DNA from: Oscillospiraceae bacterium
GTDB taxonomy: Bacteria; Bacillota; Clostridia; Oscillospirales; SIG627
Direction: 5' to 3'
Assembly (NCBI GenBank): GCA_015065325.1
Contig: SVQO01000003.1
Coordinates: 62,001 to 126,000, forward strand
Length of the DNA stretch: 64,000 nucleotides
Below the pieces are notes generated by a model. The model saw only the letters and a program-made list of their open reading frames with translations. It ran no database searches and was not told where the DNA came from. The stretch's first letter is position 1. Every line of letters starts with the position of its first letter. The position numbers were made by a program, and so were the translations under genes. This document shows positions 16,044 to 24,676 of this stretch, piece after piece.

Positions 16044-17474
16044 TTACAGTTTCCCGTTAAGGAACTTGCTGCTCTTGCCGTTTTTGGTTACTTCTTCCAT
16101 GGGGATCCCTCTCTCCTCGGAGATCAGACGCATTACCACGGGCATACAGAAGCCGCCCTGACATCTACCCATACCGCCTCTGGTACGGCGCTTGATGCCA
16201 TCCACGTCGTTTGCGGGAGGATTCTGACGGAGAGCCAAACGCATCTCGCCTTCGCTGACGCTCTCGCAACGGCAAACGATCCTGCCGAATTCGGGATGCA
16301 CCTGGATGTAGGCGTTCTTTTCCTCGGGGCTCATTTTGGCAAAAGCACGGGGGTCCTCGCGTCTGGGATTAAAGTCGGGATTTTCCACCAATTCAAGTCC
16401 TGCGTTGGCAAGAAGCTTTACTGCCTCCTTGGCAATGGCGACGGCAGAGGTCAAACCGGGAGAGTCGATGGCACCCAAATGGATCAGACCGGGTACCTTG
16501 CGGCTTTCTTCGATGATGAAGTCACCGGTGCTGACGGAGGAGCGCACACCGGAGAAGGAGGTGATGCGGGAACCGATCCAAAGAGAGGGGACGCTCTTTT
16601 TGCCAAGACGCTCTGCCATGGCAAGACCGTCCTCGGTGGTTTCCACGTGCTCGGGGGACTCGACCTTTGCGGCGGTGGGACCTACCAAAATATTGCCGTG
16701 AGCCGTAGGAGAAACCAGAATTCCCTTACCTTCCTCGGAGGGAACCTGGAAAATAGTGTGGGAAACAAGGCCGTTTTGGCTCTTGTCAAGGAGATGATAC
16801 TCACCTGCACGGGGGATGATCTCGAAGAATTTATCCCCTGCCATTTCGGCGATCTTATCAGAATAGGCGCCTGCACAGTTGACCAAATAGCGGGCGGAGA
16901 CCTGCTGTCCGTTGGTTGCGGTGACGGTGAAAACGCCGTCCTTCTTCTCAATGGCACAAACCTCGAAATTCAGCTTCAGCTCCACTCCGTTATCCATCGC
17001 GTTGCCAACGGCGGCAATAGCCATACCGTAGGGACAAATGATGCCCGCGGAGGGAACACGCAATACGGAGGTGATCGCCTCGGAAAGATTGGGTTCCAGA
17101 GCTCTCGCTTCATCGCCCGTGAGGATCTCCATCCCCTCTACACCGTTGGTAATTCCCCTATCGTAAAGGGCACGAACGGTCACGTCTTCCTTCTCTCCGA
17201 ATGCACAGATCATGGAGCCGTTGCGAACGTAGGTTACGTTCAGCTCGTCGGCAGCCTGATACAGAAGGGGTACGCCTGCCATATTCATTTTTGCTTTCAA
17301 AGTACCGGGCTCGGGGTCGTAGCCACCGTGGATGATACCGCTGTTTGCTTTGGAAGCACCTGCGGCAACGTCGTTTGCCTTTTCCAAAAGACAAACGGAC
17401 AGCTTGTATCGGGCAAGCTCGCGGGACAAAAGTCCGCCGATGACGCCTGCGCCGATGACGATCACGTCTTTCAT
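16044..17474 (-). CDS. glpA: anaerobic glycerol-3-phosphate dehydrogenase, GlpA-type, with [2Fe-2S]-binding C-terminus
   Basis: A 476-residue flavoprotein: FAD fold IVIGAGVIGG (about 5-14), DAO-type substrate domain with ASKANSGIIHGGYDP (about 40-54), and a C-terminal BFD-like iron-sulfur domain with CRCES (about 405) and MGRCQGGFC (about 442), all four Cys present. It oxidises sn-glycerol-3-phosphate to dihydroxyacetone phosphate. AAGGAG lies 6 bases before the ATG. Upstream are a large terminator hairpin (17492-17550) and the antiterminator gene glpP, so expression probably requires GlpP with glycerol-3-phosphate. Related YgaF/LhgO-like oxidases are the main alternative, but the glpP neighbour argues for glycerol-3-phosphate. 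Confidence 0.9.
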   Translation of the reverse strand: MKDVIVIGAGVIGGLLSRELARYKLSVCLLEKANDVAAGASKANSGIIHGGYDPEPGTLKAKMNMAGVPLLYQAADELNVTYVRNGSMICAFGEKEDVTVRALYDRGITNGVEGMEILTGDEARALEPNLSEAITSVLRVPSAGIICPYGMAIAAVGNAMDNGVELKLNFEVCAIEKKDGVFTVTATNGQQVSARYLVNCAGAYSDKIAEMAGDKFFEIIPRAGEYHLLDKSQNGLVSHTIFQVPSEEGKGILVSPTAHGNILVGPTAAKVESPEHVETTEDGLAMAERLGKKSVPSLWIGSRITSFSGVRSSVSTGDFIIEESRKVPGLIHLGAIDSPGLTSAVAIAKEAVKLLANAGLELVENPDFNPRREDPRAFAKMSPEEKNAYIQVHPEFGRIVCRCESVSEGEMRLALRQNPPANDVDGIKRRTRGGMGRCQGGFCMPVVMRLISEERGIPMEEVTKNGKSSKFLNGKL

Positions 17475-17491
17475 ATTCTCTCCTTTTTCTT

Positions 17492-17550
17492 AAAAAAAAT
17501 AAAGGAAGGACTCGGGCGGATATTTCACCGTCCAAGCTCCGTTCCTCTTT
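17492..17550 (-). terminator. leader terminator between glpP and glpA, likely GlpP-controlled
   Basis: On the minus strand a long imperfect hairpin (17501-17550; inner arms GGACGG and CCGCCC, outer arms AAAG-AGGAA and TTCCTTT) is followed by ATTTTTTTT (17492-17500) and then the glpA ribosome binding site. The position, directly before the coding sequence, fits a regulated leader terminator as known for glp genes in Bacillus rather than an operon end. Confidence 0.7.
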
Positions 17551-17576
17551 GTTCTCTCGTCGGAATATTCTTTTTT

Positions 17577-18137
17577 TTACAAATACCACAGCTCTTTTTT
17601 GCCCGTGGAAACGGCAATGGCACCGCTCTGAAGCGCCTCCATAACCTCTGCCTTGGTCTCGATCAGGCCGCCCGCGATCAACGGTACGGACACCTCCCGC
17701 GCAAAACGGGAAGTAATCTTTCCGATCACACCGGGCAAGATCTCGATAATATCGGGATCAGAGGAAGCAAGCACGTCCTCGATCCCCGCAACGCCCTGAG
17801 AATCATAGACGAAAAAGCGCTGAACGGTGACGAGACCCATATCCTTGGCAACCCGAAGCAACGAGGGCTTGGTGCTGATCACGCCGTCCACACCGATCTC
17901 GCTCAAAAAAGCAACTCCCGCACGGTCGCGGGCAATTCCCTCGGAAAGGTCAATATGCACGAAAATCGCTTTTCCCGCACCGTGGGCTCTTTCCACCCGT
18001 TCCCTGACTGTCAGAATATGGCTATGAAACAGAAAGATCATATCCACGGGGGATGAAAGGGCTGCGTCAAAGCCTTCGTCCCGAACCGCCGCAATGACGG
18101 GGGAAGCTTCCAAGGAATCAATAATCTTTGAATTCAA
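17577..18137 (-). CDS. glpP: glycerol-3-phosphate responsive antiterminator
   Basis: A 186-residue TIM-barrel-like RNA-binding protein of the GlpP family, full family length. Conserved blocks are SPVIAAVRD (12-20), IFLFHSHILT (about 35-44), IFVHIDLSEGIARD (about 58-71), DGVISTKP and IEILPGVIGK (about 132-141). With glycerol-3-phosphate bound, GlpP binds glp leader mRNA and prevents termination. Translation begins at a TTG (18137) 8 bases after GAGGAGG. The gene itself lies behind a promoter (18220-18248) and a leader hairpin (18154-18198), and precedes the hairpin before glpA, so it may control both itself and the operon. Confidence 0.93.
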   Translation of the reverse strand: MNSKIIDSLEASPVIAAVRDEGFDAALSSPVDMIFLFHSHILTVRERVERAHGAGKAIFVHIDLSEGIARDRAGVAFLSEIGVDGVISTKPSLLRVAKDMGLVTVQRFFVYDSQGVAGIEDVLASSDPDIIEILPGVIGKITSRFAREVSVPLIAGGLIETKAEVMEALQSGAIAVSTGKKELWYL

Positions 18138-18153
18138 GACAAAATCCTCCTCG

Positions 18154-18198
18154 GTAAAAAAATAGCAAAAGAACGCAGGTAGCCATTCTTTTGCTATT
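18154..18198 (-). terminator. hairpin and T-run just upstream of glpP
   Basis: A 13-bp stem (18161-18173 with 18186-18198) and a 12-base loop, followed on the minus strand by TTTTTT and then the glpP ribosome binding site. It may end the rhamnose operon transcript, or act as a leader terminator for transcripts starting at 18220-18248; the two roles are compatible. Confidence 0.8.
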
Positions 18199-18219
18199 CT
18201 CTTTTAACTCTACTTTAAT

Positions 18220-18248
18220 AATTTAACACAAACAAAATCAAAAGTCAA
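18220..18248 (-). promoter_or_regulatory. promoter of the glpP-glpA operon
   Basis: Minus strand TTGACT (18243-18248, overlapping the last codons of the HAD gene), 17-base spacer, TAAATT (18220-18225). Transcription would start about 10 bases before the hairpin at 18161-18198. Confidence 0.7.
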
Positions 18249-18885
18249 GTAGTTGGGAAAAATCATCAATATAAAAATCGCAAAGAGCGCGGATCTGCTC
18301 CGTATATTCCTCAGAAGATTCGTCGTAAACGCCGCAAACGGGCATATTTGCGCTTTTCGCAGTTTTGTCCGCGTTGTAGTTATCGTCCAGAAAAAGCACC
18401 CGATCTACCGTCGTCCCCATCTTTTCCGCCGCCATTTTGTAGATCTCGGGGTCCGCCTTGGTGGTGAAAAAGTCGTCGCAGGACCAAACGTTGTCAAACA
18501 GCTCGAAAAGTCCCAGGCGCTTCAGGCAAGCATCCAGCGTAACGTGGGGACTGGCGGTGAGCACGTTGAGGGACGCGCCCTTCGCCTTCAGAGCCTTCAA
18601 AGTCTCCTCCACGTTTTTCTTGGCAGGAATGCGGTACCAATAGGCGTCCATCAAATACTCTTTCATTCGCAGGATCAGCTGCTCTTCGGACGCGGGAACA
18701 CCCATTTTTTCCACGTAATACTTTGCGGTACCGATGGTTCCCAGGGGTGTGATGATCTTGATCAGATCGGGTCCGTAGGGAATTCCGAAATCATCCAGGA
18801 TTCGCTTCATTGCCGCGCAATAGGAAGGCATGGAATCCACCAGCGTTCCGTCAAAATCAAACAGATAAGTATCAAAATACTTCAT
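18238..18885 (-). CDS. HAD-superfamily hydrolase, phosphoglycolate phosphatase/beta-phosphoglucomutase type
   Basis: A 215-residue HAD subfamily IA protein. Motif I is DFDGTLVDS (about residues 9-17), motif II the Thr in NVLTASP (about 105), motif III the Lys of TTKADPEIY (about 148), and motif IV FLDDNYNAD (about 170). A helical cap lies between motifs I and II. It starts 9 bases after the GH78 gene with AAGGAG, so it is the last gene of the rhamnose operon. Small HAD phosphatases often dephosphorylate sugar phosphates or by-products; here the substrate cannot be read. Confidence 0.87.
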   Translation of the reverse strand: MKYFDTYLFDFDGTLVDSMPSYCAAMKRILDDFGIPYGPDLIKIITPLGTIGTAKYYVEKMGVPASEEQLILRMKEYLMDAYWYRIPAKKNVEETLKALKAKGASLNVLTASPHVTLDACLKRLGLFELFDNVWSCDDFFTTKADPEIYKMAAEKMGTTVDRVLFLDDNYNADKTAKSANMPVCGVYDESSEEYTEQIRALCDFYIDDFSQLLDF

Positions 18886-18894
18886 TTTTTCTCC

Positions 18895-21144
18895 TTATGC
18901 CCTTACCAACTCAAAACGATAAGTATTTCCGTCCTTTTTCTCATCGAGCACCTTCATTTCGGGAAATTCAAAGAAGCATTCCGCCTCCTCGGGAGAAGTT
19001 ACATTGTAAATAAACTTCTCACCTTCACGCCGCCACTCCACGTCGATCCGTCCCTTTGCGGAATCGTAATAGCCGCGGGCAGAAGTAATGGAGCCGTCGT
19101 GACAGAAATAAGGGATAAAAGAGATCTTCTCGAAGCCGGGAGATTCGATATGGGAGCGAATACCCAGAACGTATTCGTACATCCACTCGGTACAGGAGCC
19201 GAAGGAATAGTGATTAAAGGAATTCATTCCGTCCCGAATTCCCCTCTCCTGCGTAAAGCTGTCCCAATGCTCCCAGATGGTGGTGGCGCCGTTGACCACC
19301 GAATAGCCCCAGCCGGGGTACTCCTCGCTGGTGATCAGGCGATAGGCGATCTCGGACAGGCCCACGTCACAAAGAGTGGGGAGCAAAAATCTAACGCCCA
19401 GGAAGCCGCAGGTAAGCTTTCCGCCGTCCTCACGGAATTTGCGTTCCAGGTGCTCGCGAGCGGAAGCCTTGGAAATAAAGCCGAATTTATAAGCAATCAC
19501 GTAGCAAGACTGGGTATCGCTTTGAATGGTTCCGTCCTTTGCCACAAAGGTCTCGGCAAAGGCTTTTTTGATCTTCTCATACAGAGCCTCGTAGCGGGCG
19601 GTTTCAAAATCCCCCACGGCACGGCAAAGCTCGGCACAAATATAAGCGGAGTGACCGTAAAACAGGGTGGAAAGCATATCCTTATCCGTTTCGTTGCCCA
19701 AGGAAAGCCAGTCTCCGTAGGTCTTGCCGCAGGTGCGGCGAATTCCGTCGGGACAGGTGCTTTCAAAATAATCCAGCATCTTCTTGATGGCGTAGAGATT
19801 GTCGCGGATGATCATTCTGTCACCGTAGGTACGGTAATGGCAGAAGGGAATTTCCGCAATTGCCTCACACCAGCCGGCAGAGGGCCCGAAGCCCACGTAG
19901 TTGTAAAAGCCGATATGAGGCAAGGGTGCCACGGCAGGAACTACACCGTTGCCAAGCTGTGCCTCACGCACGTCGGTCAGATACTTTTCGTAAAACTCCT
20001 TGCACGCCATATTGTACATGGCACTCTGACTGAAGATCTGCGCGTCGGCGGTCCAGCCGAGACGTTCGTCTCTTTGGGGGCAATCAGTGGGAACGCCCAG
20101 AAAATTATCCCGCTGACTCCAAAGAGCGTTTTGATAAATGCGGTTCACCAAAGAGTTGGAGCAGGAAAACTCGCCGCTGACGGGCAGATCGGTGTACATC
20201 GCCTCGGCAACGATATCCAGAATCTCCACCTCTCCCTCAAGCTCAAGCTCCGCATAGCGGAAGCCGTGAAAGGTAAAGAGGGGGCGGAAGATCTCCTTTT
20301 CCTCTCCTGCCAGGATATAAACGTCGGTGGCCTCTGCCTTGCGAAGATTTTCCGTATAGATCTTGCCATCCACGAAAAGCTCTCCGTGGCGCACGGTCAC
20401 CTTTGCCCCCGCCTTTCCCCTGAAGGTCAAACGAAGTGCACCCGCAATGTTTTGTGAAACGTCGTAGGTCAGCTGATTCCCCTCTTTTTTGATCAAGGCG
20501 GGGATAAAGGTGTGCTTGACGCGGATGGGGGGGAGCTTCATTTCTTCCAAATAAATATTGCGAGGGAAACGGAAGGGATCCTCGGTGGGATGCTCCCACT
20601 CGGAATCGTCATAATCCACTGCGGAAAAATCGCCCAGAGAAAGACGGTGATCCACGTATTCGCCCATATAAATATCGGTACGTCGGATCTCACCTTGGGT
20701 ACAAAGCCAGCTTTCATCCGTATTGATTCTCTCAGTTTCGCCGTTTTCATATTCCAGAACGATCTGTGCGCACAGATAGATCTTATCGGAATAGCTGGTA
20801 CGCTTGAAGGTAGCGTTGGAGCCTACGTGACCCACTGCCCATCCGTCACCCAAAACGATGCCGACGGCGTTGCGCTCACCGAGAAAACCGGTGATATCAA
20901 AGCGCACGAAAGGCAGTTTTTTATTATAATCCACCCAGCCGGGAGAAAAATAATCGTCACTGATTGCTTGCCCGTTGACGTAGATCTTGTAAACGCCCAG
21001 CGCGGATGCCAAAATCTGCGCTTTCTTCACTTTTCCCTTGCAGGAAAAGGTCTTACGGAAGTAGGGAGCGGGATTGCCGTATCTGGCTTCGATCCCCTGA
21101 TATTCCCCGGTCTCGTAATTGATCCATTTTGCATTGAAGTGCAT
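18895..21144 (-). CDS. alpha-L-rhamnosidase, glycoside hydrolase family 78
   Basis: A 749-residue enzyme with the family's modules: N-terminal beta-sandwich (1-150, with YVNGQAISDDYFSPGW), a Bac_rhamnosid concanavalin-like part (about 150-330), the (alpha/alpha)6 catalytic barrel (about 335-660) and a C-terminal beta domain. The signature DCPQRDERLGWTADAQ (about residues 367-382) carries the usual general acid region. It cleaves terminal alpha-L-rhamnose from oligosaccharides or glycosides. No signal peptide is present, so it acts on imported material. It sits behind rhaD in the rhamnose operon and supplies its substrate. Confidence 0.95.
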   Translation of the reverse strand: MHFNAKWINYETGEYQGIEARYGNPAPYFRKTFSCKGKVKKAQILASALGVYKIYVNGQAISDDYFSPGWVDYNKKLPFVRFDITGFLGERNAVGIVLGDGWAVGHVGSNATFKRTSYSDKIYLCAQIVLEYENGETERINTDESWLCTQGEIRRTDIYMGEYVDHRLSLGDFSAVDYDDSEWEHPTEDPFRFPRNIYLEEMKLPPIRVKHTFIPALIKKEGNQLTYDVSQNIAGALRLTFRGKAGAKVTVRHGELFVDGKIYTENLRKAEATDVYILAGEEKEIFRPLFTFHGFRYAELELEGEVEILDIVAEAMYTDLPVSGEFSCSNSLVNRIYQNALWSQRDNFLGVPTDCPQRDERLGWTADAQIFSQSAMYNMACKEFYEKYLTDVREAQLGNGVVPAVAPLPHIGFYNYVGFGPSAGWCEAIAEIPFCHYRTYGDRMIIRDNLYAIKKMLDYFESTCPDGIRRTCGKTYGDWLSLGNETDKDMLSTLFYGHSAYICAELCRAVGDFETARYEALYEKIKKAFAETFVAKDGTIQSDTQSCYVIAYKFGFISKASAREHLERKFREDGGKLTCGFLGVRFLLPTLCDVGLSEIAYRLITSEEYPGWGYSVVNGATTIWEHWDSFTQERGIRDGMNSFNHYSFGSCTEWMYEYVLGIRSHIESPGFEKISFIPYFCHDGSITSARGYYDSAKGRIDVEWRREGEKFIYNVTSPEEAECFFEFPEMKVLDEKKDGNTYRFELVRA

Positions 21145-21167
21145 ACTGCTTCCCTCGTTTTATGAAA

Positions 21168-21983
21168 TTATAAATTCAAAAAGTCCTTGCGGTAGGTCAG
21201 TCCGAATGCCTCGGCTACCTCCTTCAGTTCTTCGTCGCGGATGGTATTCAGATGGGGTCTGTTGCAAATGAGCATATAGAGCTGAGCCGCTTTTTCAACG
21301 GTCTCGATCAAACCGAAGGTTTCGTCCATATCCTTTCCTGCGCCGTAAATGCCGTGCAATCCCCATACCACCAAACGGTATTCCTCCATCTTCTTGGCGG
21401 TGGCGATGCCGATCTCGTTGTTGCCGCAGACCATCCAGGGAAGAACGCCGATGCCGTCGGGGAATACCACGATGCACTCGGTGCACATTTCCCAAATAGT
21501 GTGGGTGAATGCCTTGTCATCCAGCTCATGAATATGAGTCATGGCAAGCGTATAGGTGGGGTGGGTGTGCATGACCACTCTGTGAGCGGGATCCTTTTCC
21601 AAACGCACGATATGGCTCATCAGATGGGCGGGAAGCTCACTGGTAAATTTGCCGCCGTCGCGGTAACCCCAAAGAAGCTCTGCGGTGGTGCCGTCCTCGG
21701 CAATGCGGATAACACCCAAATTCAACTCGGGATCCACCTCCACGTTCTTAAAATACTTACCGGTACCGGTAACGATAAAGATCTTGCCGATGAGCTTGGA
21801 GGCATCAAAGCCGGTGGGGATGGTGCGGATCACGTGGGTCAGATCCAGATACTCGGCAACCTCTTCTTCCTTCAAAAGGTAACTGATGTTACCGCCGTTC
21901 CTCTCATCCCAGCCGAGACGGTACATATTTGCGGTGGCTCTTTTCATTTCCTCCACGAAGGGGGCAGTCAAAATGTCTTTCAT
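21168..21983 (-). CDS. rhaD: L-rhamnulose-1-phosphate aldolase
   Basis: A 271-residue class II (zinc) aldolase of RhaD length. Visible zinc ligands are the HTHP pair (about residues 139-142) and His in VWGLHGIYG (about 210), with the catalytic Glu in NGGNISY/PTGFDASKL surroundings typical for the family. It splits rhamnulose-1-phosphate to dihydroxyacetone phosphate and L-lactaldehyde. It lies 4 bases after rhaA, starting after GAGAGG, and is followed by the rhamnosidase gene. The dihydroxyacetone phosphate joins glycolysis at the same point as the product of the nearby GlpA. Confidence 0.96.
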   Translation of the reverse strand: MKDILTAPFVEEMKRATANMYRLGWDERNGGNISYLLKEEEVAEYLDLTHVIRTIPTGFDASKLIGKIFIVTGTGKYFKNVEVDPELNLGVIRIAEDGTTAELLWGYRDGGKFTSELPAHLMSHIVRLEKDPAHRVVMHTHPTYTLAMTHIHELDDKAFTHTIWEMCTECIVVFPDGIGVLPWMVCGNNEIGIATAKKMEEYRLVVWGLHGIYGAGKDMDETFGLIETVEKAAQLYMLICNRPHLNTIRDEELKEVAEAFGLTYRKDFLNL

Positions 21984-21987
21984 GATT

Positions 21988-23244
21988 TTATCCTCTCTTT
22001 TTTAATTCTTTTTCTTCGTATTCTCTTACCTGTTCCAGCCACTGACCGTCGCCGGGAACATCACAAGCAGCGCAATATTCGTTCCAAACCTCGCCGAAGG
22101 GCAAAGTCTTTGCTTCCTCACGAAGAACCATCAGGCGGGTAAAATCCCCCTCATCTTGCGCCTTTTTCAAGGCGGCGTCCGGAGAAAGGAGAGCAAAAAG
22201 CAGAGCCTTCTGCAAATTGCGATAACCCACCACCCAAGCGGCGATGCGGTTGATGGAAGCATCAAAATAATCCAGAGCGATCTTCACTCTGCCTTCAAGA
22301 CCGCCGCAACGAACGATCTCCGACGCAATCTCGCGAGTCTCGTCATCGAAGAGAACCACGTGGTCGCTGTCCCAGCGGATGGGACGGGTCACGTGCAGGG
22401 CGATTTCGGGGAAGAAAGCAAGGAGCGCGGAGATCTTGTCGGAAACGACCTCGGTGGGGTGATAGTGACCGTTGTCCATCAAGGGAATACAGCGATCCGC
22501 ATTCTTTGCGGCGTAAAGCAGAGAAAATTCTGCACTGCCCGCGGTATAGGCTTCCACCCCGATTCCGAACACCTTAGACTCCACGCAAGGCTTGACCTTA
22601 CCGAAATCGTAGGGTTCCTCCAAAATGCGGTCGATGGAATCGCGGTAACGAGCACGGGGGCCCAGGCGATCTCCGGGAATATCCTTAAATCCGTCTCCCG
22701 TCCAGATATTCATAACGCATTCCTCGCCCAGCTCCTCCGCCAAATACTGAGAAATGCGGATGCAGGCCTTGCCGTGCTCGATCCAGAAGTTTCTGGTTTC
22801 CTCGCAAGGGCTGGAAAGGGTCAAGGGATCACACTTGGGATGGGAAAAGAAGGTGGGATTGAAATCGCACCCCATTCCACGAGCCTTGCAAAACTCCACC
22901 CACTTTTTAAAATGCTCGGGACGAAGCTTGTCACGGTCTTCCCATTTGCCGTCTTCAAAGATGGCGTAACAGGCGTGCAGGTTCATTTTTTTCTTGCCGG
23001 GAAGCAAGGACAGGGCGAAATCCAGATCCTGCATCAGCTCCTGGGGATTTCTTGCTCTGCCGGGGTAATTACCCGTAGTCTGGATGCCGCCGGTCAGAGG
23101 CTTGGACGGGTCGGTATCAAAGCCGCGCACGTCGTCTCCCTGCCAGCAGTGGAGAGAAACCGAGACCCCCTTCAACAGTTCTATGGCTCGATCCGTATCC
23201 ACGCCGATCGCGGCGTACTTTTCTTTTGCTTCTGCGTAGTTCAT
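21988..23244 (-). CDS. rhaA: L-rhamnose isomerase
   Basis: A 418-residue TIM-barrel metal isomerase of the usual RhaA size (about 419). Characteristic stretches are LHCWQGDDVRGF (about 32-43), TTGNYPGRARN (about 56-66), MNLHACYA (about 91), and IPLMDNGHYHPTEVVSDKI (about 254), which includes metal ligands. It converts L-rhamnose to L-rhamnulose in the cytoplasm. Its ATG overlaps the rhaB stop by four bases, so translation is coupled. Confidence 0.97.
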   Translation of the reverse strand: MNYAEAKEKYAAIGVDTDRAIELLKGVSVSLHCWQGDDVRGFDTDPSKPLTGGIQTTGNYPGRARNPQELMQDLDFALSLLPGKKKMNLHACYAIFEDGKWEDRDKLRPEHFKKWVEFCKARGMGCDFNPTFFSHPKCDPLTLSSPCEETRNFWIEHGKACIRISQYLAEELGEECVMNIWTGDGFKDIPGDRLGPRARYRDSIDRILEEPYDFGKVKPCVESKVFGIGVEAYTAGSAEFSLLYAAKNADRCIPLMDNGHYHPTEVVSDKISALLAFFPEIALHVTRPIRWDSDHVVLFDDETREIASEIVRCGGLEGRVKIALDYFDASINRIAAWVVGYRNLQKALLFALLSPDAALKKAQDEGDFTRLMVLREEAKTLPFGEVWNEYCAACDVPGDGQWLEQVREYEEKELKKRG

Positions 23245-24623
23245 CCGTTTACCTCCTCAATATCAAAGGATGCTTTTACAATCTTTCTCATATCTGCAAG
23301 GCTCTTTTCGGGAGAAGCGTACATCATCTGGCAAAGCAGATTTCCCAATGCAGTTGCTTCCACGGGTCCTGCCAGAACGGGCTTGCCCGTAACCTTTGCA
23401 GTCAGGGCGTTCAGATAGGAGTCCTTGCTGCCGCCGCCCATAATATGGATGCTGTTAACACTCTTTTCCGCCAACGCTTCCACGGTCTGTACCGCTTTGC
23501 GGTAAGAGACGGCAAGAGAATGGTAAACGGAGGAAAGCAGATCCCCGAGGGGCAGTTCCTTTTCCCCAAGCAACTCGCGAATGGCGTCGATCATATTTTC
23601 GGGTGCCACAAGCGTCGGTGCATTGGGATCGAAGGTCTTGGTGTAAGCGCTTTCCATCGCCATCTGCATCATTTCATCGTAGGTATATTTCTTATTCAGG
23701 TTTTTGCGAATATTTTGGAACAACCACATTCCCATAATGTTTTCCAGGAAACGGTAGCGGTAATGAATTCCGCCTTCGTTGGTAAAGCCTCCCAGCATCG
23801 CCTCCTCACACAGAATCGGCTCTGCAAGCTCAGTGCCGATGAGACTCCAGGTACCGGAGGATACGAAAACGCTCCCCTCCTCCATAGGGCAGGCGGCAAC
23901 GGCGGAAGCGGTATCGTGAGAGGGGCAGAAGACCACCTCTGCGGAAAAGCCGACCTGCTCCGCAATTTCCTTTTTCAGATCGCCCACCTTTTCACCGGGC
24001 AGAGAAAGCCGGCAGAACAAGGCGGGATCGATCCCCAGCTTCTCCAAAAGCTTCCGATCCCAGTTCTTTTCAACAGCGTTGACCAAGGAGGTGGTGGTAG
24101 CGTTGGTATATTCGTTTTTCATCACTCCCGTCAAACGCCAGGACAGGTACGCGGGGATCATCAAAAAGTGCTTGGCGCGATCCAGGCGGCCCACCGCCTT
24201 ATCGCAATATAGCTGATAGATCGTATTAAAATCCAGCGGCTGGATACCCGTGCGGGCAAACAGCTCCGCTCTCGGCAGGACCGCATCCACCTGCTCGGGA
24301 ATTCCCTCTACTCTGCGATCACGGTAAGCGATCACGGGAAGGATCTCCCTTTTGTTTTCATCCAGAAGCACGTAATCCACGCCCCAGGTATCAATGGCAA
24401 TGGTTTGGGGAGCAAGTCCGAGCTTTCCGCATTCGGCAATACCTGCGATCACCTCTTTTACAAGGCTTTCGATATCCCAGGTCAGATACTCGCCGTCTTC
24501 CTTGACTCCGTTTTCGAATCGGTAAATCTCACGGGTCTCGATCTTCCCGTTTTCCAAACGGCCTAAAATATGTCTGCCGCTGGAGGCACCGATATCAATG
24601 GCTAAATGGTACATCTTTTTCAC
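23241..24623 (-). CDS. rhaB: rhamnulokinase
   Basis: A 460-residue FGGY-family sugar kinase. The N-terminal phosphate motif is AIDIGASSGRHILG (about residues 8-21), the catalytic Asp lies in DTWGVDYVLLD (about 78-88), and the adenosine motif is HIMGGGSKDSYLNAL near residue 395. It phosphorylates L-rhamnulose at O1. It is the first gene after the regulator's stop codon, reached through a 53-base gap with a TATGAT -10 box and no good -35 box, consistent with activator-dependent transcription. Confidence 0.95.
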   Translation of the reverse strand: MKKMYHLAIDIGASSGRHILGRLENGKIETREIYRFENGVKEDGEYLTWDIESLVKEVIAGIAECGKLGLAPQTIAIDTWGVDYVLLDENKREILPVIAYRDRRVEGIPEQVDAVLPRAELFARTGIQPLDFNTIYQLYCDKAVGRLDRAKHFLMIPAYLSWRLTGVMKNEYTNATTTSLVNAVEKNWDRKLLEKLGIDPALFCRLSLPGEKVGDLKKEIAEQVGFSAEVVFCPSHDTASAVAACPMEEGSVFVSSGTWSLIGTELAEPILCEEAMLGGFTNEGGIHYRYRFLENIMGMWLFQNIRKNLNKKYTYDEMMQMAMESAYTKTFDPNAPTLVAPENMIDAIRELLGEKELPLGDLLSSVYHSLAVSYRKAVQTVEALAEKSVNSIHIMGGGSKDSYLNALTAKVTGKPVLAGPVEATALGNLLCQMMYASPEKSLADMRKIVKASFDIEEVNG

Positions 24624-24635
24624 CTCACATTTTCA

Positions 24636-24662
24636 CCCGTTCATCATATCACAAAAAACGGG
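24636..24662 (-). promoter_or_regulatory. rhaB control region with inverted repeat
   Basis: CCCGTT (24636-24641) and AACGGG (24657-24662) form an inverted repeat around a minus-strand TATGAT (24643-24648) that could be the rhaB -10 box. No T-run follows, so it is not a terminator. It may be a binding site for the adjacent AraC protein or a stem covering the leader. Confidence 0.4.
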
Positions 24663-24676
24663 ATAGGGGAATATCT

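Noticed and set aside
14994-18056. A 1020-residue open frame on the plus strand over the glp genes
   Set aside because: It is fully antisense to glpP, glpA and the FAD oxidoreductase, which have clear motifs and ribosome binding sites; its translation has no recognisable motif and arises from codon bias.
18253-20457. A 734-residue open frame on the plus strand
   Set aside because: Antisense to the HAD and GH78 genes, no motif, no promoter or ribosome binding site.
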